Assembly: GCA_041940305.1 (NCBI GenBank)
Contig: JBGTSJ010000005.1
Location: 1-64,000, forward strand
Direction of reading: 5' to 3'
Source of the DNA: JBGTSJ01 sp041940305
Lineage (GTDB): Bacteria > Planctomycetota > Planctomycetia > Planctomycetales > Planctomycetaceae
DNA length: 64,000 bases
A program made the translations under genes and the position numbers. Of the stretch, positions 1 to 9,188 are shown in pieces (the stretch's first letter is position 1; each line of letters starts with the position of its first letter). The notes beneath the pieces were generated by a model. The model was given only the letters and a program-made list of their open reading frames with translations, was not told the origin of the DNA and ran no database searches.

Positions 1-30
1 CTGACCCCTGACCCCTCCCCTCTTCCCCCC

Positions 31-783
31 ATGCACCCCTGGCAACTCAAACCCGCCTCCGACCTCCAGAGCGAGCCCCTCGCGCGGTACCAGAACTACC
101 GCCGCGAGTCTGGTCTCATCTCGACCGTCGCCCGGTTCTGCTGGTGGTCGATGATCAAGACGTCGATGCAGCTGCTGCATAGGGCCGAGTTCAGCGGGCG
201 GGAGCGAATCCCTCGCGCGCCCCCGTTCGTGCTGGTCGCCAACCACGCCAGCCATCTGGATGCCCTCGTGCTCGGTGCGTCACTCCCACTCTCGCTCCGC
301 GACCGGCTCTTTCCCCTCGCTGCCGGCGACGTCTTTTTCGAGACGCCCGGAGTCGCCGCCTTCTCCGCGACCGTGCTGAACGCCCTCCCCGTCTGGCGGA
401 AAAACTGCGGCGCGCACGCGATCAAAGATCTGCGCGGCCGGCTGCTCTCCGAACCCACCGTCTACATCCTGTTCCCGGAGGGAGGCCGCTCCCGCGACGG
501 CGCGATGACTCCCTTCAAGCCCGGCATCGGCATGATGGTCGCCGAGACCAGCATCCCCGTCATCCCCTGTCACCTCGCCGGAACCTTCGCCGCCTTCCCG
601 CCAGACTCCCGCTTCCCGCGCCCGCGCAAGGTCCGCGTGCGGATCGGCACGCCGCGCACGTTCGCCGACGTGGCCAACCGCCGCGACGGCTGGAACGCCA
701 TCGCGCATTGCCTCGAAGAGGACATCCAGAAACTCGCGAACGCAAACGCCGACCGCGGCGCACAAAGAACCCCGGTTTCTTGA
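31..783 (+). CDS. PlsC-type lysophospholipid acyltransferase
   Basis: A 250-residue protein of the glycerolipid acyltransferase (PlsC/AGPAT) family, expected to transfer an acyl chain to a lysophospholipid at the inner membrane. Block I, the catalytic NHxxxxD, is N71-H72...D77 in the context VANHASHLD; the FPEG block III is at 148-151 (LFPEGGRSRDG), followed by the PFKPGIG stretch typical of the family. The first 50 residues are an amphipathic lead-in without a clear signal peptide. There is no good ribosome binding site before the ATG at 31, so a start at M41 (position 151) is possible. The stop codon lies in the loop of a perfect hairpin shared with the convergent gene downstream. The acyl acceptor is unknown. 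Confidence 0.88.
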   Translation: MHPWQLKPASDLQSEPLARYQNYRRESGLISTVARFCWWSMIKTSMQLLHRAEFSGRERIPRAPPFVLVANHASHLDALVLGASLPLSLRDRLFPLAAGDVFFETPGVAAFSATVLNALPVWRKNCGAHAIKDLRGRLLSEPTVYILFPEGGRSRDGAMTPFKPGIGMMVAETSIPVIPCHLAGTFAAFPPDSRFPRPRKVRVRIGTPRTFADVANRRDGWNAIAHCLEEDIQKLANANADRGAQRTPVS

Positions 784-798
784 AGAAACCGGGGTTCT
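766..798. terminator. 15-bp perfect hairpin between convergent genes
   Basis: The arms agaaccccggtttct (766-780) and agaaaccggggttct (784-798) are perfect reverse complements with a 3-nt loop, and the loop is the TGA stop of the acyltransferase gene. On the minus strand the stem is followed by a short T-rich run, which suits termination of the converging PQQ gene. A near-identical hairpin sits at 58707-58741 between another convergent pair. Confidence 0.65.
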
Positions 799-816
799 GA
801 AAGCGTGCCGCAGCAA

Positions 817-2364
817 CTACTGCCGCAGATCGTAAACCAGCAGCCGGTCCTGATCCCGCAGATACAGACGGCCATCCGCGACGACAGGATGTGCCCAGGC
901 CGACTTGTCGGACCGGTCCGGCTGGTCGAAGCGGCCCAGTTCACGATACCCGTCGGGCGTCGCCTCCATCATGGCGACGGGCCCCCCCTCACTGCGAAGG
1001 ATGATGTTCCCATCGACATAGACCACCGCTCCCTTCCCGACCGAACGGTCCTGCCACATCACGCGGCCCGTCATCACGTCAAGGCACTTCATCACGCCAT
1101 CATCGGTCCCGTACACGTATTGCCCGTCCAGCACCATCCCGCCGTGATGATTCCGCATCTCCTTGTTCTGATAGACCAGTTCCGCCCCGCTGCGGCCGCG
1201 CCCGCCCGTGACCTTCACCAGCGCGCACCCCTGGCCATAATTGGACGAAGTAAACACATGGTCGTCATAGAACAGGGCTGACGAACAGTTGGCTGTGGGA
1301 TTGGCGGACGCGTTATTCGCCCACAGGAAGTCGCCGTTATCGGCCCGCACGCTGATCACCGAGTTGTGCGTGAAGTTCACGTACTGCCGCACGCCGTTGA
1401 CGTCGATCGCAATCGCCGACGCGTACCCGGCCGGAGGGTCGCCCGGAGCCTGGGCTGTCCAGATCACCTTCCCGGTCGTCTTGTTGAGGGCGACCATCGT
1501 CCCTCTCCGGCCGCCGGGCGTGCAGATCAGCCGGTCGCCGTCGATCAGCACCGATTCGCTGATTCCCCAGCCGATGTTGTTCCCCTCGAACTCCTGCAGG
1601 ATATTCCCGCCCCAGATTTTGCGACCGTCCTCCAGATTGAGGCAGACCAGGTCGCCGTTCGCTCCCAAGGCATACACGCGATCACCGTCAATAGTCGGCG
1701 TCCCGCGCGGTCCGTCCCCCTGTCCGTCGCGCCGCGTGCGGCCCGTCCGTGTCGACCACGCCTCATCGCCGCTGGAAGCATTCAGCGCGATCACATACTC
1801 ATCGTCGCCACGGCTCCCCATCGTGAGAATCAGGTCCCCCGCAAGCGCCACGCTCGAATACCCTACACCCAGGCCCCGCTCCACCTTGTAGGCCAGCGGA
1901 GGACCGCCGCTCGGCCATTCATCCATCAGCCCGGTGTCCGAAGATCGGTTCTCCCGATCCGGACCCCGAAACTGCGGCCAGGCCCCGCTCGATGACGTTG
2001 TGGCGACCGGCGTCGTCGATCGTTCCGGCGCCGTCGACTCAGGCTCGCTCCTGCTCGGCGGCGACGGCGACTCCGACTGCGACCGCACATTGACCTTCGT
2101 GACCGTCCCCGATGAACTCGTAAAAATCGAGATCTTCTGGCCAGCCTCAATACCGTCCAGGTCGCCGCGCCGGCTGTCGACCGACACATCCGCCGAGTCC
2201 GGGATCGTGAACGTCCGCGACCGCCCGTCCGATGTCTCGACGGTCACTTTGCGCTTCGATTCATCCACCGACTTGACGGTGCCGCTGATCAGTCCGGCCA
2301 TAGCGATCGAAGCGGCCGCTACGATCACCAAACCCGTGGTCGCCATAAGCCAACGTCGTCGCAT
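817..2364 (-). CDS. secreted PQQ-like beta-propeller protein
   Basis: A 515-residue exported protein. The start at 2364 (MRRRWLMATTG) is chosen because AAGGAG precedes it at normal spacing; longer in-frame extension lacks this. An N-terminal signal or anchor helix (about residues 6-25) is followed by a small beta domain (about 26-80), a Pro/Ser-rich linker, and then a PQQ-type propeller opening with WPQFRGPDREN and carrying repeated blades of the form ALNxxxGxxxW. Planctomycete paralogs of this architecture are called outer membrane assembly-like or PQQ-repeat proteins; no dehydrogenase active-site signature was seen, so enzymatic activity is not claimed. The gene converges with the acyltransferase across a hairpin. 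Confidence 0.85.
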   Translation of the reverse strand: MRRRWLMATTGLVIVAAASIAMAGLISGTVKSVDESKRKVTVETSDGRSRTFTIPDSADVSVDSRRGDLDGIEAGQKISIFTSSSGTVTKVNVRSQSESPSPPSRSEPESTAPERSTTPVATTSSSGAWPQFRGPDRENRSSDTGLMDEWPSGGPPLAYKVERGLGVGYSSVALAGDLILTMGSRGDDEYVIALNASSGDEAWSTRTGRTRRDGQGDGPRGTPTIDGDRVYALGANGDLVCLNLEDGRKIWGGNILQEFEGNNIGWGISESVLIDGDRLICTPGGRRGTMVALNKTTGKVIWTAQAPGDPPAGYASAIAIDVNGVRQYVNFTHNSVISVRADNGDFLWANNASANPTANCSSALFYDDHVFTSSNYGQGCALVKVTGGRGRSGAELVYQNKEMRNHHGGMVLDGQYVYGTDDGVMKCLDVMTGRVMWQDRSVGKGAVVYVDGNIILRSEGGPVAMMEATPDGYRELGRFDQPDRSDKSAWAHPVVADGRLYLRDQDRLLVYDLRQ

Positions 2365-2524
2365 GCCATTCTCCTTGTCGCGCGTCGGGAGCATATTCGA
2401 CCCACCCCGGATCGGCGACTCCCCTTCAGCCAGCCGGACTAAGGTCCCTACTATCGCACCTCGCACTCACTCCGGCAAGATCGGAGGCCGCTGATGGGTC
2501 GTGGAGTTCACACGCGCAACGCAA

Positions 2525-2552
2525 AGCGGCCCCGGATTTCTCCGGGGCCGCT
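2525..2552 (-). terminator. rho-independent-type terminator of the YTV gene
   Basis: Arms agcggccccgga (2525-2536) and tccggggccgct (2541-2552) form a perfect 12-bp GC-rich stem with a 4-nt loop, starting 34 bases past the stop of the YTV-repeat gene. On the minus strand the stem runs into TTT, a short T-tract. Confidence 0.75.
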
Positions 2553-2585
2553 CCACTTAAAATCGGATCGGACGATCAACCGAGG

Positions 2586-4232
2586 TCAGTCGTCGCAGTC
2601 ATCGTCATCATCGTCGCAGCACGGACGGGCGCAGGCGACGTTGCAGGCCGGTGCACACGCAGGCTGCGGGCACGGATTGCAGACGGGAACGCGGCACGTC
2701 ACGACCTGCTCGACCATCCGGCAGACGCACACGTCCACTTCCTTCTGCACCTGGACCGGGACGCACACGGTGCACGTCACCGTCTGCTCTTCCTGGACCA
2801 TCCGGCACACGCGCTCGGTGCACGTCCGAACTTCCGGAGTGCAGACCGTCACGCAGTACGTGTACTCCTGCTCTTCCTGAACCATCTCGCAGAGCTGCAC
2901 GGTGCAGGTCCGCTCTTCGGCTTCACAGACGGTCTCGCAGTAGGTGTATTCCTGCTGCTCTTCGACCATGTCACACACCTGCACGGTGCAGGTCCGCTCT
3001 TCCGGATGGCAGACCGTCACGCAGTAGGTGTATTCCTGCTCTTCCTGCACCATCTCACACACCTGCACGGTGCGGGTCCGCTCTTCCGGATGGCACACCG
3101 TCACGTTGTAGGTGTACTCTTCCTGACGAGGAACCTGGCGGCAGACGGTGACCATGCGGCTCCGCTGCTCCGGCTTACAGACCGTCACATCGTAGGTGTA
3201 CTCTTCCTGACGCGGCACCTGGCGGCACACCGTGACAGTGCGGCTCCGCTGCTCCGGCTTACAGACGGTGACTTCGTAGGTGTACTCCTCCTGGCGCGGC
3301 ACGGTGCGGCAGACGGTGTACGGGCACTCTTCCTGAACCACGTTCGGGCACCAGCGACGAACCGTGCGGACACAGCAGGGATTGCACGGATCGCAGACCT
3401 GCTCGCAGACCCACTGTCCGCGATCAACGCAGACGGTGCGGGTGTGCTGTTCCTGGACCGTGTCGTACACGGTCCGGCAGGCGGTGCGAGTCTCGGTGTG
3501 CGGCACCATCACGCAGTAGGTCTGCTCGACCTGCTCCTCGACGGTGTCGTACACGCAACGGGTCGCCGTACGCTGCTCAGTATGCGGCACCATCACGCAG
3601 TAGGTCTGCTCGACCTGCTCTTCGACGGTGTCACAAACGGTGCGGGTGGCGGTCCGCTCTTCCTGATGAGGAACCATCACCGTGTACGTCTGCTCGACGT
3701 CGCGGTACACCGGACGGCAGACGGTGCGGGTGGCCGTCCGCTGCTCCTGGTGCGGAACCATCACCGTATAGGTCCGCTCTTCCTCACGCATCACCGGGCG
3801 GCACACCGTGCGGGTGCCCGTCCGCTCCACCTGGCGGGGGACCATGACCGTGTAGGTCCGCTGCTCTTCGCGCATCACCGGACGGCAGACCGTCCGGGTG
3901 CCGGTCCGCTCTTCCTGATGCGGAACCATGACCGTGTACTCACGCTGGACTACTTCCCATACCGGACGGCACACCGTCACCGTCCGCTCCTGCTGCTGCT
4001 GCTGGTACTCAGTGCAGGTCACCAGGCGCTTCTCGGTCACCATCTGCGGGACCATGACGGTCCGCTGCACTTCCTGATAACATGGCTGAGCCACCGGCGC
4101 GCACGGAGCACAACAGCTCGTGCACGGCGCCGGGCAGCATGAACTGCGGGACCACCCGCAATCCCCTGCCTGCGCCAGCGTCGCCATGCACAGCATGGTC
4201 ATCGCCGGCAAAACCCACTTAAGTTGTCGCAT
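2586..4232 (-). CDS. YTV-repeat cysteine-rich secreted protein
   Basis: A 548-residue protein with signal peptide (MRQLKWVLPAMTMLCMATLAQA) preceded by AGGAGG. The mature part opens with a Cys-rich stretch (CCPAPCTSCCAPC) and is then almost entirely a roughly 24-26 residue repeat. In the first half the unit reads like YTVMVPHQEERTATRTVC; after a central Cys-rich insert (about 280-305) the unit changes to EYTYCVTVCHPEERTCTVQVC. The tail is Cys/Pro-rich and ends in a run of Asp. Cys-rich proteins with YTV repeats are known from planctomycetes and were linked to the cell wall in Rhodopirellula baltica; a structural, disulfide-cross-linked envelope role is inferred by analogy. The repeats keep an open frame on the other strand too, which is a coding-strand artefact. 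Confidence 0.85.
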   Translation of the reverse strand: MRQLKWVLPAMTMLCMATLAQAGDCGWSRSSCCPAPCTSCCAPCAPVAQPCYQEVQRTVMVPQMVTEKRLVTCTEYQQQQQERTVTVCRPVWEVVQREYTVMVPHQEERTGTRTVCRPVMREEQRTYTVMVPRQVERTGTRTVCRPVMREEERTYTVMVPHQEQRTATRTVCRPVYRDVEQTYTVMVPHQEERTATRTVCDTVEEQVEQTYCVMVPHTEQRTATRCVYDTVEEQVEQTYCVMVPHTETRTACRTVYDTVQEQHTRTVCVDRGQWVCEQVCDPCNPCCVRTVRRWCPNVVQEECPYTVCRTVPRQEEYTYEVTVCKPEQRSRTVTVCRQVPRQEEYTYDVTVCKPEQRSRMVTVCRQVPRQEEYTYNVTVCHPEERTRTVQVCEMVQEEQEYTYCVTVCHPEERTCTVQVCDMVEEQQEYTYCETVCEAEERTCTVQLCEMVQEEQEYTYCVTVCTPEVRTCTERVCRMVQEEQTVTCTVCVPVQVQKEVDVCVCRMVEQVVTCRVPVCNPCPQPACAPACNVACARPCCDDDDDDCDD

Positions 4233-4470
4233 TCGAGGTCCTCCTCAATCGGTGTCTGGGCACGGTCTAAAGATGATGCGGGAGACGATTCCGCGACGGC
4301 ACGATGCAGGACAGAATCTGTCAATCTGAGTGGAGCAGGCAAAACAAGGGCACTATTTCGACTGCTACGGTTACATAAGATACGGCGGACGCTACCCTTT
4401 GCAAGCGAGTACCCTTGTTTTTAAGCGGCTCTTCTCAACTGAAGTGAATCCATTCAGGTTTGACTGGAAA

Positions 4471-5586
4471 ATGCGAGTGAATCCACCCCTCCGCCACTGG
4501 CTCAGCATTCTGCCCCTCCTCCTGAGTGTCTGCCATCGGGCAAAAGCTGAGGAATCGGATTTTTCACCTTCCCGCACCGTAATCGTCGTAACCGACAGGG
4601 CCGAAGCCTTCGCCGGCAACGAGGCGGTTGCCAAGGCGCCATCCGGCAGTGTGCTTCGCTACAGCAAGGAAGAGGGACCGTGGCTGCTGGTGCCCCGCTA
4701 TGGCGGCTGGATCAATCGAGAGCACGTTGTCGCGCTCGAACGCGCCGTGAAGTACTTTGACGAGATCGTGCAGCGCGAACAGAACGCCCAGTCCTACCAG
4801 CACCGCGGCATCGCGCACATGTCGCTCGGCAACTACGACGCCGCCATCGCCGACTTCGGACGCGCCATTGCGGCTGGGCTGGGGGATGCCGGAATCTACA
4901 TCAACCGCGGCGTTGCCCGGCAGCGTCGCGGAGATCTGCAGGCCGCCGTCGAGGACTACACGCGCGCCATTCAGATCGATCCCGACAGCGCCCGTGCCTA
5001 TGACAATCGCGCCAACGCGCTGGCCGAACTGGGCCGATACGAGGCCTCGCTTCAGGACTCGAACGAAGCCCTCCGGCTGAGTCCGAATTTTCCCGAGGCC
5101 CTCAACAACAGGGGCGTTACCTATCGCTTTCTGGAGAACTACGAGAGCGCCATCGCCGATTACACGCAGGCAATTGAGCTCTACCCACACTACGCCGCCG
5201 CCTATGCCAATCGCGGCTACGCGCGCAAGCAACTCGGTCAATACGAGGACGCTGTGACCGATTACTCGCAGGCCATTGCTCTCGAACCACAGCACTGGAC
5301 CGCGCACAACGATCTGGCGTGGCTGCTCGCCACGTCGCCGAACGAAGATGTGCGCGACCCCGCGCGCGCCGTGGAGCTTGCACAGACCGCCTGCGCTCTG
5401 ACGGGGATGCGAAATCCCGAATGCCTGGACACGCTCGCCGCCGCCCAGGCGGCGTCGGGCGATTTCACCGCTGCTGCGGCGACCGCAGAATCCGCGCTGC
5501 GGACTGCGCCGGATGAGGCCAAACCGGCCATCCTCCAGCGTCTGGAACTGTACCGCAACGGACAGTCATTCCGCGAAGTCCGTTGA
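4471..5586 (+). CDS. secreted TPR-repeat protein with N-terminal SH3-like domain
   Basis: A 371-residue protein. The ATG at 4471 gives a clean signal peptide (MRVNPPLRHWLSILPLLLSVCHRAKA), whereas upstream in-frame extension reads like non-coding sequence. Residues about 30-85 resemble a bacterial SH3-like module ending in GGWINREHVV. From about residue 95 there are at least five to six tetratricopeptide units with the YDAAIADFGRAI / YINRGVARQRRG / AYDNRANALAELG pattern, giving a periplasmic scaffold. The C-terminus (LAWLLATSPNEDVRDPARAVELAQ...) is the end motif common in planctomycete TPR proteins. It diverges from the YTV gene, with 238 bases between them. Confidence 0.87.
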   Translation: MRVNPPLRHWLSILPLLLSVCHRAKAEESDFSPSRTVIVVTDRAEAFAGNEAVAKAPSGSVLRYSKEEGPWLLVPRYGGWINREHVVALERAVKYFDEIVQREQNAQSYQHRGIAHMSLGNYDAAIADFGRAIAAGLGDAGIYINRGVARQRRGDLQAAVEDYTRAIQIDPDSARAYDNRANALAELGRYEASLQDSNEALRLSPNFPEALNNRGVTYRFLENYESAIADYTQAIELYPHYAAAYANRGYARKQLGQYEDAVTDYSQAIALEPQHWTAHNDLAWLLATSPNEDVRDPARAVELAQTACALTGMRNPECLDTLAAAQAASGDFTAAAATAESALRTAPDEAKPAILQRLELYRNGQSFREVR

Positions 5587-5664
5587 GCATCGGACCAGCC
5601 ATTGTTCCATTGCGTGGGTCTGGGGCAGGCGTGCTGCGACGCGTCCGCGCGGTCTTCGGACCGT

Positions 5665-5766
5665 AGTGTCGAGGAAGACGATGGCTCCTTGACCGTCTGG
5701 ACCGAAGCTCCGGGTTTCGAGCCGCAGGACTTCGACATCCGCATGCAGGGAATCTCGCTCCAGATG
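5665..5766 (+). pseudogene. possible Hsp20/alpha-crystallin fragment
   Basis: An unassigned gap between convergent genes encodes a short stretch, VEEDDGSLTVWTEAPGF then EPQDFDIRMQGISLQM, that matches the N-terminal part of the small heat-shock protein core (acidic strand, PGF/PGV turn, D-x-D strand, x-L-x-I). The rest of the fold is not recoverable in any frame, and the open frame begins only with a TTG without a binding site and runs into the neighbouring gene on the opposite strand. It is best seen as a decayed gene remnant; chance similarity is possible. Confidence 0.35.
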
Positions 5767-5843
5767 TGCGCCTGCCAGCAGCCGGGACCTCCGGATGCGG
5801 CCGTAACTCGACGAGTCACGGCCCCGACCGGTCATCCGGAACG

Positions 5844-6554
5844 TCACCAGGCCCGCGCCCGTTTGAAGGCGTCGTGGATCTGAAATGCCTCGGCAGCGGC
5901 GACGCCCGATTGACGCCCTCGCACCGCAGTCTGCGTGCGCATCAAATCCAGCAGCGGCGTGAAATCGGCATCCTCGCCCCGCTGCAGCTGGCTGGCATGA
6001 CAGGCCAGCATTCGTTCCTTCAATTCCATTTCTCGGCTCACGTCGATGTAAAAGCCGGGAGCAAACCCGTGCATTCCGATGGTGTCCATCCACCAGAGTG
6101 ACGGGGGCTCCGTCATCGGCGGCTCTCCGGTTTGAAATCCCCGCGAAGCGCACTGCCAGGAGGCAGCCTCCGCGAGGTTCGATGCGGCGCGGTGATCGGC
6201 GTGGTAATCGTGCGCCGCATGAGCCAGGACGAGTGACGGTCGAAACCGGCGGTACACTTCCACCAGCGCGGGACCCGCCACGTCGCTCCGCGACAGTGTC
6301 CCGTCGGGGACTCCGACGGTATGCAGCTCCGCCTGGAGGATCGCGGCCGAAGCCTCCAACTCCTGCAGACGCACAACCGCGAGATTCGCGATCGGTTGCT
6401 CGGGCTGCCCATTGTCACCCTGGCAGAGGACGCAAATCGCGGCAGCTGCGCCTTCCTTCCGGGCGCGGGCCAACGTGCCGGCACAGAGTAGTTCCGCGTC
6501 ATCCGGGTGAGCGACGACGGCGAGCACGCGTTCCTGCTGAAACTCAAGACGCAT
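5844..6554 (-). CDS. PIG-L/LmbE family deacetylase
   Basis: A 236-residue zinc-dependent N-acetylglucosaminide deacetylase-like protein. The metal site motif is AHPDDAEL near residue 16-23 and the second ligand region is HAAHDYHADHRAA. After it comes the LWWMDTIGMHGFAPGFYIDVS segment seen in the BshB1-like subgroup. That subgroup deacetylates GlcNAc-malate for bacillithiol, but specificity cannot be assigned without a neighbouring bshA/bshC, and none is present here. The start is set at the ATG at 6554; the longer frame begins with TTG and neither has a convincing Shine-Dalgarno. Confidence 0.85.
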   Translation of the reverse strand: MRLEFQQERVLAVVAHPDDAELLCAGTLARARKEGAAAAICVLCQGDNGQPEQPIANLAVVRLQELEASAAILQAELHTVGVPDGTLSRSDVAGPALVEVYRRFRPSLVLAHAAHDYHADHRAASNLAEAASWQCASRGFQTGEPPMTEPPSLWWMDTIGMHGFAPGFYIDVSREMELKERMLACHASQLQRGEDADFTPLLDLMRTQTAVRGRQSGVAAAEAFQIHDAFKRARAW

Positions 6555-6759
6555 CAGAAAGGTCAATCGAGTGGGAAGGGTGGCCCGGTCGTCGGCCGGG
6601 AGTGACTGTTACCTGATGGGGTTGCCAGTGATCTTAACGCGTGCGCAGCGTCCTGCCGCCGCATGATGACTTCGAGGTGGCGGCCTGACTGCCTAAAATC
6701 CCGCGTAACCACGCCAGTAAGTCGTGAAGGCCGCTCCATTGCATACGCAGCCCGACCCC

Positions 6760-7437
6760 ATGTCAAACGCCTCTTTGTTGTCGATCCAGGTCGGCCGCCC
6801 GGCGTCGTACCTGTGGACTGGAAGCAGTGACGGCGTCGCCGTCGAGTGGACAACAGCCTTCTATAAAGAGCCGATTGGCGGCACCGTGGAGGTTTCACGC
6901 AGCGGTCTCACCGGAGATGCGGTTGCCGACACACGTGCCCATGGGGGGCTGGACAAAGCCGTGCTGGTCTATGCGGCGTCTCATTACGAGCGATGGCGGC
7001 AGGAGTGGGCGTCGGAGCCGCTGCCGTTTGGGGGATTCGGTGAGAATCTGACCATCTCGGGGCTCGATGAGTCCAATGTCTGTCTGGGCGACTGCTGGCG
7101 GATTGGCGACGTCGTGTTCGAAGTCTCCCAGCCGCGTCAGCCGTGCTGGAAGCTGGGCCGCCGCTGGAATCGTCCGGATCTGCCCAAGCAAGTCATCGCC
7201 ACCGGCCGCACAGGATGGTATCTGCGGATCCTCCAGCCAGGCCGCATCGCGCCGGGCTTGCCGGTCCTTGTGGAACGGCAACCGCACCCGGCGTGGACGG
7301 TCGACCGCGCGAACGCCACGATGTACAGCAAATCGGCAGCGACCGCTGAGGTGCGGGATCTCGCCGGCCTGCCGGTGCTGGCCTCGGCCTGGCGCGAACC
7401 GTTGATGCAACGCGCGTTTCGAAATCCCGCTTCCTGA
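6760..7437 (+). CDS. MOSC-domain protein, YiiM-like
   Basis: A 225-residue MOSC protein. The domain shows TGDAVADTRAHGGLDKAVLVY, then GENLTISGLDESNVCLGD, then the conserved Cys in PRQPCWKLG (C129), and the C-terminal extension typical of YiiM. YiiM proteins use a molybdenum cofactor to reduce N-hydroxylated substrates such as 6-hydroxylaminopurine. The ATG at 6760 is preferred to a GTG at 6724 because the preceding residues are not conserved-looking. No molybdopterin biosynthesis genes are nearby. Confidence 0.85.
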   Translation: MSNASLLSIQVGRPASYLWTGSSDGVAVEWTTAFYKEPIGGTVEVSRSGLTGDAVADTRAHGGLDKAVLVYAASHYERWRQEWASEPLPFGGFGENLTISGLDESNVCLGDCWRIGDVVFEVSQPRQPCWKLGRRWNRPDLPKQVIATGRTGWYLRILQPGRIAPGLPVLVERQPHPAWTVDRANATMYSKSAATAEVRDLAGLPVLASAWREPLMQRAFRNPAS

Positions 7438-7885
7438 GCGGATCGACGTACAGCGCGGCGGATAACGCTCCATCAGCCGGAAGGGCCGCTCCGGCTCCCG
7501 ACAGGCAAACTCGGAAAACGGCCAGTTCCACTGAACGACGCCTTCGAGCGACTGTCCTGCCAGCTTCTCCGTTGCAGCCCTGAGTGGACTGCGTTCGCGA
7601 TATGATTGGTCACTGCTTGAAGACGTGAGAGATGACCCGGAACGCGACGGCGTGACGAGACGAGGTCGCCCCGCGCCCAGGCGTTCAGCAGTCTGTTCGC
7701 CGGATCGTCCATGCCTGAGTTTGCTGTCCACTTGCCGCATATCCTGCACGTCGCCCAATCACGTTCGCAGTTGTCGATGACCTCACTTCGCGTTACCGTC
7801 ACATCAATCTCCATTAATCACAATCGATGCCGTCGATGTGTCTCGGGGCCTGATCAACATCTCCAGAACTGGTGGAGCTACAGAT
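7438..7885. other. 448-base intergenic region, no gene recognised
   Basis: The sequence between the MOSC gene and the next propeller gene has open frames in several frames, but none shows a start with a binding site or a recognisable domain. It presumably holds the promoter of the downstream gene; no clear element was found. Confidence 0.4.
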
Positions 7886-9154
7886 ATGCGCTTGCCGCGA
7901 ACGATTGCAATTCTCCTCTGCCTGCTGACTTCGCAACTGGCGGCCGGTGACTGGCCGGCGTTTCGGGGTCCCCGCGGCGACGGACATGCGCCCTGCGAGG
8001 CGAACCTTCCCGTCGAATGGGGTCCCGACATCAACGTGAAATGGAAGACTCCGTTGCCGGATGCGGGCAACAGCAGCCCGATCGTTGTGGCGGGGCGCGT
8101 GTTTGTCACCTGCGCCGAGGACGAAGGCCGTCAGCGGCACCTGTACTGCTTTGATCGCAACAACGGCGAACAGTTGTGGCGCGAGACCGTGGCGTACGAC
8201 CGCGTGGAGACAACACATCCCACGAATCCGCATTCCGCCAGCACCCCAGTCAGCGACGGCCAATACGTTGTCGTCTGGGAAAGCTCCGCCGGCATGCACT
8301 GCTATGATCTGGACGGCGGGCGTGTCTGGTCTCGCGACCTCGGTTCATTCGAGCACATCTGGGGATACGCCTCCTCGCCGATCATTCACGACGGCAAAGT
8401 CATCCAGTTGTGCGGTCCCGGGGAGCGGACATTCCTGATTGCGCTCGACCTGGAGAGCGGCGACACCGTCTGGGAGACTCCGGAACCGGGCGGCAGCAAT
8501 GCAGCCGATTACTACGTCGGCACCTGGTGCACGCCCGTCATCGCTGACGTTGCCGGAAACTCGGAGATCCTCTGCGCGATGCCGACGCGCGTCACGGCCT
8601 ATGGTCCCAACAGCGGCCAGCTGTTGTGGACGATCGGCGGCGTCAGCAGCGACCGGGGTGATCTTGCCTATGCGTCTCCCGTTGTGGGCGAAGGCGTCGC
8701 GGTGCAGACCGGCGGCTTCGGCGGACCAGCCCTGGGTTTCAAACTCGGAGGCCGCGGCGACATGACGCTCCCCAATCGACTCTGGCATTCCGGATGGGGA
8801 CACGGCAGTCCGCAGCGGATTGGCAGCGGCGTGATTGTCGACGGGCACATCTACCTGGCGAACGCGGACGACCGCGGCTCACTGGAGTGCATCAACGTCG
8901 AGACCGGCGAGCAAACCTGGCGCGTGCCGCAGAGCAGCGATGGCCCCCACTGGGGATCGATTGTGCACGCGGACGGGCGTCTGTATGTCTCCGGGCAGAA
9001 GGGCCTCACGCGCGTGTTTGCTCCCAACCCGGAGGAGCATCAGTTGCTTGCAGAAAACGATCTGGGAGAGCAGACCAACTCAACGCCCGCCATCTCCGAC
9101 GGAGAGATTTTCCTGCGGACGTTCGGCCACGTGTACTGCATCGCTGCACCGTAG
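7886..9154 (+). CDS. secreted PQQ-like beta-propeller protein
   Basis: A 422-residue exported propeller. The ATG at 7886 is preceded by GGTGGAG and gives the signal peptide MRLPRTIAILLCLLTSQLAA, ending just before DWPAFRGPRGDG, the canonical first strand of the planctomycete PQQ-like family. Blades recur as FDRNNGEQLWRE, YDLDGGRVWSR, LDLESGDTVWE, YGPNSGQLLWT and INVETGEQTWR. It is a paralog of the protein at 817-2364 but lacks its extra N-terminal domain. Ligand and partners are unknown; no catalytic residues could be identified. Confidence 0.87.
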   Translation: MRLPRTIAILLCLLTSQLAAGDWPAFRGPRGDGHAPCEANLPVEWGPDINVKWKTPLPDAGNSSPIVVAGRVFVTCAEDEGRQRHLYCFDRNNGEQLWRETVAYDRVETTHPTNPHSASTPVSDGQYVVVWESSAGMHCYDLDGGRVWSRDLGSFEHIWGYASSPIIHDGKVIQLCGPGERTFLIALDLESGDTVWETPEPGGSNAADYYVGTWCTPVIADVAGNSEILCAMPTRVTAYGPNSGQLLWTIGGVSSDRGDLAYASPVVGEGVAVQTGGFGGPALGFKLGGRGDMTLPNRLWHSGWGHGSPQRIGSGVIVDGHIYLANADDRGSLECINVETGEQTWRVPQSSDGPHWGSIVHADGRLYVSGQKGLTRVFAPNPEEHQLLAENDLGEQTNSTPAISDGEIFLRTFGHVYCIAAP

Positions 9155-9188
9155 CACTGCAGCTGCTGAGCAACGTTCCCCCGGTCGC

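Noticed and set aside
2467..2585. Possible small gene between the PQQ and YTV genes
   Set aside because: Only the terminator hairpin is convincing; the short frames have no start support.
3006..4142. A 378-codon open frame on the plus strand opposite the YTV gene
   Set aside because: It is the shadow of a repeat-rich coding strand (periodic Ala/His/Arg), has no ribosome binding site, and the minus strand has signal peptide, binding site and terminator.
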